From Forficula auricularia (taxonomy: Eukaryota > Arthropoda > Insecta > Dermaptera > Forficulidae): 64,000 nt of DNA. The stretch lies in contig JALMQS010000153.1 of assembly GCA_024734495.1 (NCBI GenBank), positions 10,680,299 through 10,744,298 on the forward strand. The letters run 5' to 3'. Under the pieces are notes generated by a model. That model was given only the letters and a program-made list of their open reading frames with translations. It searched no databases and was not told the origin of the DNA. Numbering within the stretch: the first letter of the stretch is position 1; the number at the start of each line of letters is the position of its first letter. Positions 10,525 through 22,000 of the stretch are shown one piece after another. Position numbers and translations under genes: made by a program.

Positions 10525-11294
10525 TAGTGTTTCTCAATCTGGGTTCAGCGGAACCCCAGGGTTCCACAAAGGGAGGTTGGGGTTCCCCGCGCCTAGAGGT
10601 CAATACAAGATAAAATAGAAAAACAAAAATGGTAGTTAGTAGTATCACCTCTCAAAAAAGTAGTCATGAAAAGAAAAAAAAAGACTAAATTTAGAGTCTA
10701 AGTTTTACTTACCTTATAGTCAAATAAAACCATATTGATACTTAAGAATGCTGGGAACATCAGTATTATTCTCTCAGTGATACCATTTTTGTTGCTCCAA
10801 AGATCCTTAACATTTTTATAATACAACGATTACGTTACATTAATAACAAAATGAAAACATCATTTGAATTGTTTTATTATTATCTTGTTATTAATGATGT
10901 TTGAAATAATATTGCTGCTCAAATACATATATGAGTATATACATTCTACATTGAATATGTAAAAAAAAACCTGTCCGATCCGAAAAGGGACAATGGGTAT
11001 CCCAATGACATTATCAAAAAAATTAAATAATAATATTATTCATGAAAATAAAAATGTTAGGTATTGTAATTTAAAATGCACGTTTTTTGTACCCAATTTT
11101 CTCAAAATATAGCAAATTTTTAAAATGTGGAAACACCCTCATCGGCGGCTGTATGTTATATTTGGAAGCTATAAAAGTAGCATGATGTTGATATTTTGGC
11201 GAAAAATTAAATATCTCATATTTTAGTGCTAGGGGTCAGAAACAAATATAAGTGCTCTAGGGTTCCTCGCTCTACAAAAGGTTGAGAAACAGTG
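10525..11294. mobile_element. Non-autonomous hAT element (770 bp)
   Basis: The ends TAGTGTTTCTCAATCT and AGGTTGAGAAACAGTG are inverted and resemble the common hAT end (CAGTGGTTCTCAA). The 8-bp duplication CAATAGAT is exact, at 10517-10524 and 11295-11302. The interior has no transposase frame. Degraded sequence resembling this end type also occurs near 30590-30630. Confidence 0.88.
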
Positions 11295-11514
11295 CAATAG
11301 ATAATTACATTATAACACACCTAATTATAAAAATGAGGAATAAACATTCCTAGGAAAAATTCCAATTATAAAGAGAGGAAGTGGCCTAGTTCGAATTATA
11401 AAACGTTTATTTTATTTTTTTATTTTATTTAAATATTTAAATGTATTTTTCATACATATATATTACAATATTTACAAATCTTAATACTAAAGTTATAATA
11501 TTTCCCAATAGATA

Positions 11515-12270
11515 TGTTCAACTGTCCCTCTTAAAATATATCCTCACTTGGTTCTTAAATTGAATCAGGCTTGATGCATTTCTCACTTCAGCTGGTAAAG
11601 AATTCCTCAAGTTCTCTAAAATATAATGTATTTCTTGTGCCCTCTCAATAAATATACCGTCTCTAATTCTCGTCTCATGGTCATGGATCTCGTTGTGAAA
11701 TTCAGATAGGCTGGCAGCAGCCTATGATATAATTTAAATACAAAACACATTGTCTGTAAAAATAAGAATTGCTTCACATTCATAAGTCCTAAGCATATAT
11801 TCACTTATTGATATATATCTGTCACATTTTAATATAAATCTCATGCATCTATTTTGTAAGAGTTGCAGCTTATCATCTCCTGAGTGCCTAATATATAATA
11901 TTGTAGGACATTAAGAGAAACTAGGACTAATTATAGTTCTATACACCTTAATTCTAGTGTTCATATTCAAATTATTGCTAGCTCTACCAAAGTATTGTAC
12001 TTTTCTGTCTACATTCTTCAAGAAGTAATGGCTCACTATGATGACTCTTAAAGTTCAAATTCGAGTCAACCACTACTCCGAGGTATTTAAATGAATCCAC
12101 ATATTCTAAATTTACACCATTTAGATAGATTGGACTTAACCCTTCTCCACCCACCCCCAATTGCACTACTTTAGATTTCGTACAATTTATATACAGTTTA
12201 TTCATATTTAGCCAGTCTTCCAACTGCCTAAGGGTTCCATTAATTTCTGACAAGCCCTCTCAACTCTCCC
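11515..12270 (-). pseudogene. Non-LTR reverse transcriptase, C-terminal remnant
   Basis: Minus-strand frames read in order: QLEDWLNMNKLYINCTKSK, then YVDSFKYLGVVVDSNLNF (the conserved K-Y-L-G-V block after the catalytic region), then KLQLLQNRCMRFILKCDRYI, then SLPAEVRNASSLIQFKNQV, closing near 11515-11525. Several shifts and stops interrupt it. It is a 5'-truncated and decayed LINE, different in sequence from the Jockey-like copy at 3733. The clade is uncertain. Confidence 0.8.
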
Positions 12271-12763
12271 CCTCTTGTTAGGAAAAGGATTTCGAGTTAA
12301 CGAGCGTATCAAAATACACAGCCTTTTTTCGATTTACCGAAGTTAACACCTGAAGAGTTCGAATTATTGAGGTTCGAATTTGAGAATCGACTGTATCTCG
12401 AAAAGTATGCACCGTACGCTAATTCATCAAATAGCGGGAAGAAGTGGTCGAGGAAGACAGCGCACTACCGCCAGTGACGACCTCTGGTGACGACTTGTCA
12501 GTCGAGTGAAGAATAAGTGCTTCGCGATGAAAATTGCTTTCAGTTCATATTTCTTCTGTACAACTTAAATATCATCTATTTTCGAACACGTAAGTCTTAA
12601 ACTTTCATAAATCTATTTTATTTATGTTATCTAGAAAGATGATATGTTTTTATTCAAACCTCATTTGTTTCAAATATTTGGGTTAGGAATAGTTAGGCAA
12701 GTCTTGCACAACTAACCCCACGGTTTAAAACAAAAGCAATATATGTTTTTCATTTATTTTAGG

Positions 12764-13332
12764 ATGCGGACATATAAAATAAAGACTACAAGAGGTTCTA
12801 TTTCTAGTATAATTAATTGATAAAGCAATACGAAGGAAGGCAAAAGTGTAAAGTGCAGAAAATTCGGTATCAAACGGATGACATTAACCGATTTATAAGG
12901 AAATTAAAGTTTCCATTAATGGGTTATGCAGCGCCGATGCAAGTATTTTCTTCAGAACAAGAGGATTCTTTAAAAAAATACTTGTTACAAATGACATCAA
13001 TTTTCTATGGGTATTTCTCGAAAGACCTTCGTCGCCTTGCCTACGAGTCTTCTGTTAAATTCGGCATTAAAACTCCAGTCACCTGGACTACAAATAAGAT
13101 TCCTAGAGAGAAACAAAGAGGTTGTCCACTACAAATAAGATGGCCTGGAAACAGTGGCTTATGATGTTTTTAAAACGGAATCCCGAGTTATCTATTTGAA
13201 AGCCAGAACCCACCAGCCTTGGTAGGGCAAAATCATTTAATGCCCAAACCGATAGTTTTTTTTGAAAAATTAGCTGAAGTAATGGATAAATATGGAACTG
13301 TGAATGAAACAGGAGTGTTATTACATGTTTAA
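12764..13332 (+). pseudogene. Broken pogo/Tigger-like transposase (N-terminal half)
   Basis: The first codons from 12764 (MRTYKIKTTRGS) resemble the start of pogo-like/CENP-B-type transposases. After stops near 12818 a second block reads QVFSSEQEDSLKKYLLQ, then SKDLRRLAYESSVKFGIKTP. A frame change then gives MMFLKRNPELSI, KPEPTSLGRAKSFN, and, after another shift, FFEKLAEVMDKYG. These match the helix-turn-helix and linker part of the family in order. The DDE catalytic domain is absent. At least two stops and two shifts mark it as dead. The preceding TTTTAG could be an acceptor site. Confidence 0.82.
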
Positions 13333-13688
13333 TAAACATTCACGTCATTGCATTGACTTAATTTTCTAATTGCTCAATTTACCCATACCCTTGTTAAACT
13401 TACTCTCCCTATGGCGTAGGGTGGGCATGTCTGTGCTTTTTCACTTAATCTAATGTAGCTCTTAAATAGATCCGGATTTAGAATTGTTAAGGCCCTAAGA
13501 TATTTGAGATATGGGGCACTTTATAAGTCCAGATATTATATGTCGGTTCCAAATATGATTTTCGGATACCTAGAGGGTTAAACTGAAATACAATTAAGAA
13601 GTATATAGATAGTGAAATAATAAATCTTTAATTTATTATTACAGTATAACAAAATTGTAGTAAACTGATAAGAACTCGTTATTAAATA

Positions 13689-14412
13689 TTGATGAAGCTC
13701 TATAATACTCTGAGGTATATGAGTCAAACCATTGACTAGGATGTAGTTGTCGGTTGGCACAGGGTACTTCTCCCATAAGAAATGAAAGAATTTTTTTTCT
13801 GTTTTTGGTTCTTATATATTTTTTTTAGGAGTAGACGTTTCGACAAGTATGCCTTGTCATCATCAGCCTATAAAGTAAATACAAAACAAGGAACTTGAAT
13901 ATAAATTTGTCATGAAGAGAAACCATGCAATTAATTGAACATTAACAGTAAAAATAATCAAGAATATAAAGTGATGACTTATTATATGATATATTGAACA
14001 CAAGTAAAATTAATTTATACCTATTTCCGTTTTTTCATCAGTATACAATTTTTACTGTATAGAAATAGGTATAAATTAATTTTACTTATGTTTAATATAT
14101 CATATAATAAGTCATCACTTTATATTCTTGATTATTTTTACTGTTAATGTTCAATTAATATGACCTTGCATGGTTTCTCTTCATGACAAATTTATATTCA
14201 AGTTCCTTGTTTTGTATTTACTTTATAGACTAATGATGACAAGGCATACTTGTCGAAACGTCTACTCCTGAAAAAAATATATAAGAACCAAAAACAGAAA
14301 AAAATTTCTTTCATTTCTTATGGGAGAAGTACCCTGTGGCAACCGACAACTACATCCTAGTCAATGGTTTGACTCATATACCTCAGAGTATTATAGAGCT
14401 TCATCAATATAT
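13689..14412. repeat. 724-bp near-perfect palindrome with paired hammerhead-like motifs
   Basis: Arms of about 345 bp (13689 to about 14032 and 14056 to 14412) are reverse complements with few differences; the loop lies around 14033-14055. Matching words include GGATGTAGTTGTCGGTTG and its complement. Hammerhead-like motifs occur at 13836-13866 (minus) and 14230-14260 (plus, with CTAATGA in place of CTGATGA). Frames reading through it are symmetric artefacts. The high arm identity suggests recent formation or gene conversion between arms. Confidence 0.88.
13836..13866 (-). other. Hammerhead-like core motif
   Basis: The minus strand reads CTGATGA, one extra T, a perfect 6-bp stem GACAAG/CTTGTC, then GAAACGTC. 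It is one of the best examples in the window. The mirror copy at 14230-14260 has lost the G of CTGATGA. Confidence 0.55.
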
Positions 14413-14637
14413 ATCTTTAACTTAAAATCATTTTTATTCATAACAAACTTAAAAATGCAAACTCTGGTAAAAAGAAACACAAATTATTTTAAAAGGCATA
14501 ATTTACAAAAAAAAATGGGTGAATAGTATGAGACGTTCCGGTCGTGCGGCATTGGGACAAATAATGCTGCAGTATATTTAAGTATATATGACAATTTTTT
14601 GGGGGGTCCCTAAGCTATAGCTTGAGTAGCTTATATA

Positions 14638-15003
14638 AGGTGGGCCATTTAACTTTTGGAATTTGAATCGCCTATAAAACAAAACTAATGAATATTTTTT
14701 CAAAATTATGAGTTTATTAGAAAGAAGAAATTGGACATTTTCATTTATGAATAAAACACAAAATCATTATTCGATTTCCAAAAACAGTGCGCAAAAGATC
14801 GATTGTTATGTTGGCTGTGTGGCAATTGGCCTCGTCCTGTTGAATCCAAATGTCACCCATGTCATCCTTTTCAATTTTTGGAAACAAAAATGTTGTTTTT
14901 TATTCATTCTTAAATGAAAATGTCCAAACTCATAATTTTGAAAAAATATTCATTGTTTTTTTTTTATAGCCGATTCAAATTCCAAACGTTAGATGCCCTA
15001 CCC
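14638..15003. mobile_element. Mariner-type deletion derivative (366 bp)
   Basis: TA at 14636-14637 and 15004-15005 flanks inverted ends of over 100 bp (TTTGGAATTTGAATCG followed by TATTTTTTCAAAATTATGAG on both arms, with a 15-nt indel). The middle keeps a piece of transposase on the minus strand. The TA target and the transposase piece both point to the IS630-Tc1-mariner group. Confidence 0.88.
14767..14883 (-). pseudogene. Mariner-like transposase remnant
   Basis: The minus-strand frame reads DDMGDIWIQQDEANCHTAN and continues ITIDLLRTVFGNRIM. This corresponds to the segment around the second catalytic Asp (the QQDgA.cHtA block) of a mariner-like DDE/D transposase, where Gly is usual in place of the Glu after QQD. 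Only about 40 residues remain between the two inverted ends. Confidence 0.82.
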
Positions 15004-15730
15004 TATACGTAAATCCTGGACTGCTCTTAAGCCGGAATTATGAGAGAGATATTTCTTAAGAGACTTTTAGGAAGTAATAAATTATTTATCTATCAAAATA
15101 CATATCAGCTATTTTGACTTATCGTTTAGAAGCTATTATCAATCAAGCGAAATTCTGCTCAACTAGCCCCCTTCTTACCCTACTATAAATAAATCTAATT
15201 AAAAAATAATAATAATTATAAATTTATCCGAAATATTTAGAATTTTAGTTAAAATTATTTGTGACTTTATTAGAAGTTCTAATATTAATTTGAATGATTT
15301 TAACGTTAATTATAATTTTTAATTCACTTAAAAATTTTCAGTTAATTATTATTTTTTTTTTATCATTTCCTGTTCTTAATTTTGATAATAGGAGAAATTT
15401 CCATAATAATTTTTATCGCTCTAGGTTGTGAAAATGTTTTCAGAAATAAAATTTTGATTATTTTCATAAATTGTCATTTTCTTATAGGGTCTTAATAATT
15501 TAACGAAAATTCCTGTTCTCTGGTTTGCAAACCCCCCAAAAAAGATAGCGCTGTGCTCAGATTCCAGTCGAAAGTAAAGCCCTTGTTTGAGGCTGTAACA
15601 GTTCAGCCTCCGTTTCTTGTACACGAATTTTTGTTATTAATCTACAGCTTACAAAAACAAATCTGAATAAATAAATCTATTTTTAATTTAATTAACTTTA
15701 TTATTACTTTTCATTTTTATTTATTTATTT

Positions 15731-15885
15731 GAAACCATACTTATTTATTATTATTATTAATATTTTATTTTATTTATTTATTTGAAACTATAGGTACTTA
15801 TTATTATTATTAATATTTTATTTATTTATTTGAAACTATACTTATTTATTATAATTATTAATATTTTATTTATTTATTTTTAATT
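15731..15885. repeat. Tandem repeat, three units of about 50 bp
   Basis: Three consecutive units of the form GAAACTATACTTATTTATTA followed by TTATTAATATTTTATTTATT. The units differ by small indels. Pure AT-rich tandem DNA, about 0.3 kb before the cuticular exon. Confidence 0.75.
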
Positions 15886-16174
15886 TTAAACCACATAAAG
15901 TACATGAACATCGTTTTTTTTAATATCTTCTTGTTCATGTGTTTACATTGCCTTTTAATTTATTTTAGAATACTTTTATATTGTTAGATTGTTTATAAAA
16001 AGGGCTCAAAGGGAAAGAAACACATGTGCTATGCCTTTTGGTGATATTAAAAAACAAAGCAGCTATTTACTCTAGAATCTGACATTATATTTAAGCTAAT
16101 TCAAATTATATATGATAATTTCATAATGTGTATAAAATCTAAATTAATTTAATTTGTTGGTGTTGTTTTTTCAG

Positions 16175-16441
16175 AGATCTGCCAAATATGAGTTCGGTTA
16201 TGCCGTCCGTGACGGTGTCGGTGGCCAACAGGGTCATTTGGAATCCCGTGAGGGTGAATATGGCCTCGGATTATATTACGTGAATTTGCCAAATAGCGAG
16301 ACGAGTGTGCAATATTTCACCGATGGATTGGGATATCATCCATTGGTGCAGTACAGCAGCCAAGACTCTCCTGGATCGTCAACCAAAACACAATTTGCTC
16401 TAGGAAAGGAGGCTGTTCTTGCATTGAAAAATAATGCACAG
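16175..16441 (+). CDS. RR-type cuticular protein, chitin-binding exon
   Basis: Internal exon of 89 codons between TTTTTTCAG and CAG/GTAAAC, phase 0 at both ends. The encoded block begins AKYEFGYAVRD, continues GHLESREG and YYVNLPNSETSVQYFTDG, and ends GYHPLVQYSS. The order Y-x-F-x-Y, E-x-R-[ED]-G, G-x-Y, L-P, V-x-Y, D-x-x-G-Y is that of the Rebers-Riddiford (chitin_bind_4) domain, which binds chitin in the extracellular cuticle. The residues after it (QFALGKEAVLALKNNA) are a linker. It joins exon 19023-23144 in frame. A signal peptide must come from an upstream exon that I could not place. It does not fit RR-1 or RR-2 exactly, so subtype is left open. Confidence 0.85.
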
Positions 16442-19022
16442 GTAAACATTATTTAACACTTGAAAGGTAGTTCGTTCACAAATGCAAAAGTTCAAGAAGT
16501 CTTCGAAATGGAATATAAGTCATTGAAGGACTTTCACCATCTTGATGAAATACTAATATTTGTTAGAATAATATATTCGTAGTAACTTAAAAAAAATTGA
16601 AATTATTTACCTAGTAATTTTGATAAAAAATAAAAAAAAAACATATTTGGGCGATTATTTTTATTGGAGGGGATATAACAACAGTCACTTGGCAACGATC
16701 CATTCATATAGAGGATATAGTAGTGTGAGACGTACAGTCACGTTAAAAAACATAACTAAAACTTTAGCACGGTTCATATGTATAGAGTGGTTACGAGGCC
16801 AAAACTTTTTGTGTGGATTGTCGAGAAAGAACTACCTTAATATAAATTTAATTAAAAATTCGCTTTTTTTTAAGCAGGTAATGAATTTGTGTTCCATTAT
16901 CTTACTACTATTCAAATAAGTTTTTCCTTTTTCTCATTTATTTATTTAATAAAAATTGAAATTAATATAAGTAACAATATATTTTCTTTTATATCATATC
17001 ATAATATTCATATCAAATATATTTTTTTTTTTTTTTAAACAAAATTAATTTTAAATTTCTCATCCTTAATTCAAATGGAGAAAGAATTAAATTAAAAATT
17101 AACTTCTGATTTCACTCTGCATGGTATTCCAAACTCTTGAGGAAATTAATTAACGAGAGACCTTCCATATGAAGTAGTCCTGTGTAAAGGAATTTCTAGA
17201 TCAGATTTATCGAAACTAAATGTTCTAAAATTTGACTTTTTAAATAAAAAATTTTCATACAAATATGAAGATTTTAAATCAAGAAACTTCGGAATAGAAA
17301 ACAGCCAAGTAAATAGTATTTCCTTTTCGGCAATTATAACCAATTTAATTAATATAATAAGGCGTAATTTGTTCGTGTAGTGGGACATTAAATATGAATC
17401 AAAATTACGCAAGCGTTCAGGAGACGAGACAGCCTATATAGTCTTGTTCCATGTTGATATCATTTTAAAATTATGAACAATAATCAATAATGAAAACTCT
17501 GAAGAAAAAGTGAATCAACAAGTAGCTTTTTCATAGAGATCGGTAGGGAATTATTTGTTCTTTTCAGCTAATAGAGAGTTCCGAAAACGCATTTAGATAT
17601 AAACCCAAATATGGTAATATAAAAAGTTAAATTTTGGCAAGAAAATGTCTTATTTTATTGTGAATGAAAATTTCTATCAGGGAATTTTTTGAACAAAATC
17701 ATTTTAAATCTAAATTGAAGATTAAATTTAACAAAATTTAGTTAAATAATAAGTAAATTTATATTGAACCGAAATCTCCACGACCTTCAAATTGACAAGC
17801 TATTCAAAAAAACCAAACTTTTAAATTAATCTGTTCTTAATATCTCTGAGTGATGTTGTAATCAATGTCAGTAATTTAAAGATGAGAACCGAAATTTCCA
17901 GTATTTACATGCAGATCCGTCTTAAGTCTAGTGGGGACCCATTGCACTTTAGTATATATGGGATCCCTTTAAGAGAAATTTAGGATAGCTATTAACAGAA
18001 ACGAACAACATTATAGTTAGTATAATTTTTACTTTACCATACAGGGTATGGTCAAGTATTGTAATCGTGCATGAAATAAGTGATTTTTTTTCCTTCTTTT
18101 TTTCGAAATATCTCAAAAACGGCTTAAACTATTTTGATTAAAAAAAATTCAGCTAAACCATGGAATTTCGCTCTACAAAAAAGCTCTTATAAGTGAAAAA
18201 TTATATTTTTCGAGATAATAATTGTTTTGTCAAAATGTCTGTTAGTTAGTCTGGTTGTCTGGTGGTCCGTTAGTCTGTGCGTTACCAAATTTTTGTGGAC
18301 GAGCTAGCTCAAAAATCAGTGTGAATATCGACACCAAATTTCACACGTAGTTTTGGTCCAGTGAGATTAAGAGCTGATTAGATTTTGGTGCATATCGGCC
18401 CTAAATTAAGGGGGGTGGAGTTAAAAATTAAAAATCTAGGCCATTTGAGCAAACTCAACCAAATTTTGTATACATAATCAGTGGACCACAGAAGTCTAAA
18501 AATGCAAAAACTAACCGCCCAAAATGGGGGGGGGGGGTTTAGGGTCAAAAAATGAAAATCTTGGCCATTTATCAAACTCAACCAAATTTTGTATACATAA
18601 TCAGTGGGACACCAGAACTATAAAAATGCAAAAACTAACCCCCCTTCCTTACATGATTATAAATAATTTTAAGCCCCAGGTTGTATGGTAAAGTCAAGTG
18701 GATGGCCACATCAGAACACGTCAGCTTATTTATTTTTTTATTTGAAAATTTACAAGCATTTACTAAATCTACTTTCTAGAATAATCAGTGATTGTTGCGA
18801 ACAAAAATTCATTATCGGTTCGACTGCTGTAGTGTTGCAAAGGCTCAGAGGTCTCTAACCCAGCGAGCCAATGCTTAAAGTCACTCTGTAAATACATGTT
18901 TAAATAGATAAATAAATAAATACATTTATATATATATATATTTGTCTATAGTATAAAATATAATTTAACAATTATTCATAAAAAGAGTGGTATAATTATT
19001 CTATTTTTTTTTTTTTTTGCAG
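16442..19022 (+). other. Intron of the cuticular protein gene
   Basis: The 2581-bp intron runs from GTAAAC to a long T tract and TTTTGCAG. It contains AT-rich DNA and a family E element (18030-18735). Frames near 16620-16919 and 17146-17412 have no recognisable protein character. Confidence 0.75.
18030..18735 (+). repeat. Family E element, copy 2 (intronic)
   Basis: Starts near ACTTTACCATACAGGGT and ends with GTTGTATGGTAAAGTCAAG and a shared downstream word (AACACGTCAGCTTATTT). The termini are inverted (ACTTTACCATACA on both strands). It matches 7785-8460 throughout and, in reverse, 50640-51280. It also contains an internal duplicated block (AACTCAACCAAATTTTGTAT occurs twice). Confidence 0.7.
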
Positions 19023-22000
19023 AAATTGTCCTCCGGAGTTGATGTTAAAACTGGAAGAATGTTGGCGGCCGCCGCCGCTGCTGCTGTAGCTGCTGCAAAC
19101 ATACAACTAAATACAACTGAAAAAGCTCCTGAAACTTCAGAGGTCTCGACATCTGCTACAGTCGCGCCGATCTCTTTAGAAGACGAAGCAAATGTGAATA
19201 ATTTTGCATCTCTTGATGATGTTGAATTAAAAGCAGCACCATCGTCACATAAGATAAAATATGGAGTAAAATTGAAATCAGTTATCATTCGTGAGAATGA
19301 AAGTAACAATGAAAAGATACAAATAAGAAGTACAACACCATCGTACACTCCATTAAAACCAATAATCGTGGCTGATTTGGAAAGTGGGGAGACCCCTACA
19401 AGCCCTGAGCCAACTGAAGTAACAAACAATGAATTTACTGAAGAAGTTGAAGAATCGACACCAAAAGCCATTGAAATATCAAGTTCTTATTCAGCACCGG
19501 CCTCCCCAAGTGATCATTTGATAAGCCCACCCCCATCTGCTCCTCCTACAGATCCCACTGTTATTATCACCCCCAGACCTAATCAGCCAATTCTTACTCC
19601 ATCTGTAGTTCAGGCACAAGCCGCTCTAGCGCTTGTACCGCCAACTCAACAAACTGAAAAACAAGAAAAGACAATCAAATACAATACAATCGTTGAAGTT
19701 CATAAATCAATACCAATTGAATTAAATAATTTTCATCTCACAATTGAACATGATCCGTCAAGTAATAAAGCAGAAGATGGATTGAATGGCATTCCAGTTG
19801 AGTACATTCAACAACTCGTAGATGAAGGAGAGAGACAAATCCAGGAACAATTGGAAAAACACAAATCTAATAATAATTTGGATAATAAATCCATATTCTC
19901 ACCACAGGCTATTTCAAATAATAATAATAATAATAATAACTTAAATGAAGACAATGTTCAGAAAATCAATTTAGAAGTTCCAAGTGAACTTTCCCAAGCC
20001 GTTCCTGTTGAATATTCACCATCTACAGGAGATTATGTACGAGTAAATACAATTCAACAAATTGAACAAGCCTATCAATCGAAAGCTAAACAACATTTAT
20101 CCGAACCAATTGAAATTATCAGTCCAGTACGGATTGAACAAATCGAAACACAAAGTCAAAAAGAACAAAAATTATTAAAACAAGAAGAAGAAGATATACA
20201 GGATGTTCAAAAAGTGGAAGAAGAATCACAAAAAATTGAAGTTATTCATAGAATTAATCCCAGTGAAGAGGTTAATGAAGACAAACCAAAACAGAACGAA
20301 GAATACAATCAGCAGCCAATTCAGTTGATTCAACAATTAAACCCTCAACCTCAAGTACACATTCTAGTTCCCCAAGCTCAATATAATTATAATATTGTAG
20401 ATAATAGTGGACCCGAAGCTCTTCCATTAATATCACAACCTAGAGAATTTACTAGCCAACAAGATTCACAAAATTTACAAACAATTGAAGAAAATTCAAA
20501 AGAAACTAATCAGTATCAGTCAATAGATGCCACTCAACCAGCTTTTCAAAATTTACAAACAAGTTATGAAAATACTCAAAATAATGTTCAAGTTTTACAT
20601 CATCAAAAGATACAACAACATCAAAAACAACAAAATCAGCGACAGCTACCTAAAACTAGACAATCCATCAAAATCAACAATAATGAACATTCAAGGCCCA
20701 TTTTAATTGTTGAAGAACAACCACTACCTGAAGATTATACCAAGTTAAAACACAATTATGGCAACCATCAGCCTGTCTATGATAGGCCATATTCAGATGT
20801 CCAGTCACAAAAACAATATGCTCAAGACGTAGCTGAAGAGGAAAAACTTGCACAAACTGCCTTCCAGCAGCAACGACTTATAGCGCAAGATATTGAACTT
20901 CAAATTCAACAACAACAACAACACTTTGATGAACAACAAAACCAAATTCAGGGTTTGTTAGATATACCGCAACAGGTTTCACAAAAGGAACATAAATTTG
21001 AAGAACAACAAAAACAAATTCAAGGTCTATTAGACGTCTCTCAGGCGGGTGAACAAGTGGCTTATGAAAATTTACAAAAAAATGATGGAAATATCCAGAA
21101 TAATCAACAAGTATTTCAGCAACAAATACAACAGAATCAAGAACAACAAAATCAGCGTCAATCAATGGATTCATTTCGTCAGGTTGAACAAGTAGTTTTT
21201 CAAAATTTACAAACAAATGAAGCAAATACCCAAAATAATCTGCAAATTTTAGAACAACAAATACAACAAAACCAAGAACAACAAAACCATCGACAATCAT
21301 TAGATTTTACTAGACCAGTTGAACAAGTGATTTTTCAAAATTCCCAAACAAATGATGGAAATATCCAAAATAATCTGCAAATTTTAGAACAACAAATACA
21401 ACAAAACCATCGACAATCATTAGATTTTACTAGACCAGTTGAACAAGTGATTTTTCAAAATTCCCAAACAAATGATGGAAATATTCAAAATAATCAGCAG
21501 CCCTTACAGCAACGAATACAACAAAATCAAGAACAACAAAACCATCGACAATCATTAGATGTCTCCAGACCAGTTGAACAAGTGATTTTTCAAAATTTCC
21601 AAACATATGATGGAAATATTCAAAATAATCAGCAACCCTTACAACAACAAAAACAACAAAATCAACCACAACAACCAAACCCTACACAATTTCAAACGGC
21701 TCAACAACAACAACAACAACAACAACAACAAAATGATCCCAGAAAAATTATCTCCAGTCAAACTTTGAAGGCAGCTAGAGAAGGTTATCCTAAAGATCCA
21801 AATGAAAAAGTAAAAGAAATAGAAAATAAATATAACGCACAATTAATAGAAGAAATGAAACAAGATCAAGTAAATTTCGCTCGGTTATTGGCGGTAGCTG
21901 ACTTTCAGATTCAAAAAAATGAAGGATTACTCCCTCCTTATGAAATTCAACTTAGTCTAGACCCACCCAATCAACATGTTCAAATAAATCCGTCATCAAT

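Noticed and set aside
12330..12406. Tigger-type inverted end (complement reads CAGTCGATTCTC) as one end of the pogo-like copy at 12764
   Set aside because: Its orientation points away from the transposase remnant, so the two cannot be parts of one element. A partner end near 8690 is too degraded to support.
19001..19471. 156-codon minus-strand frame opposite the cuticular exon, and other minus-strand frames to 22926
   Set aside because: Antisense shadows of the compositionally biased plus-strand coding exon.
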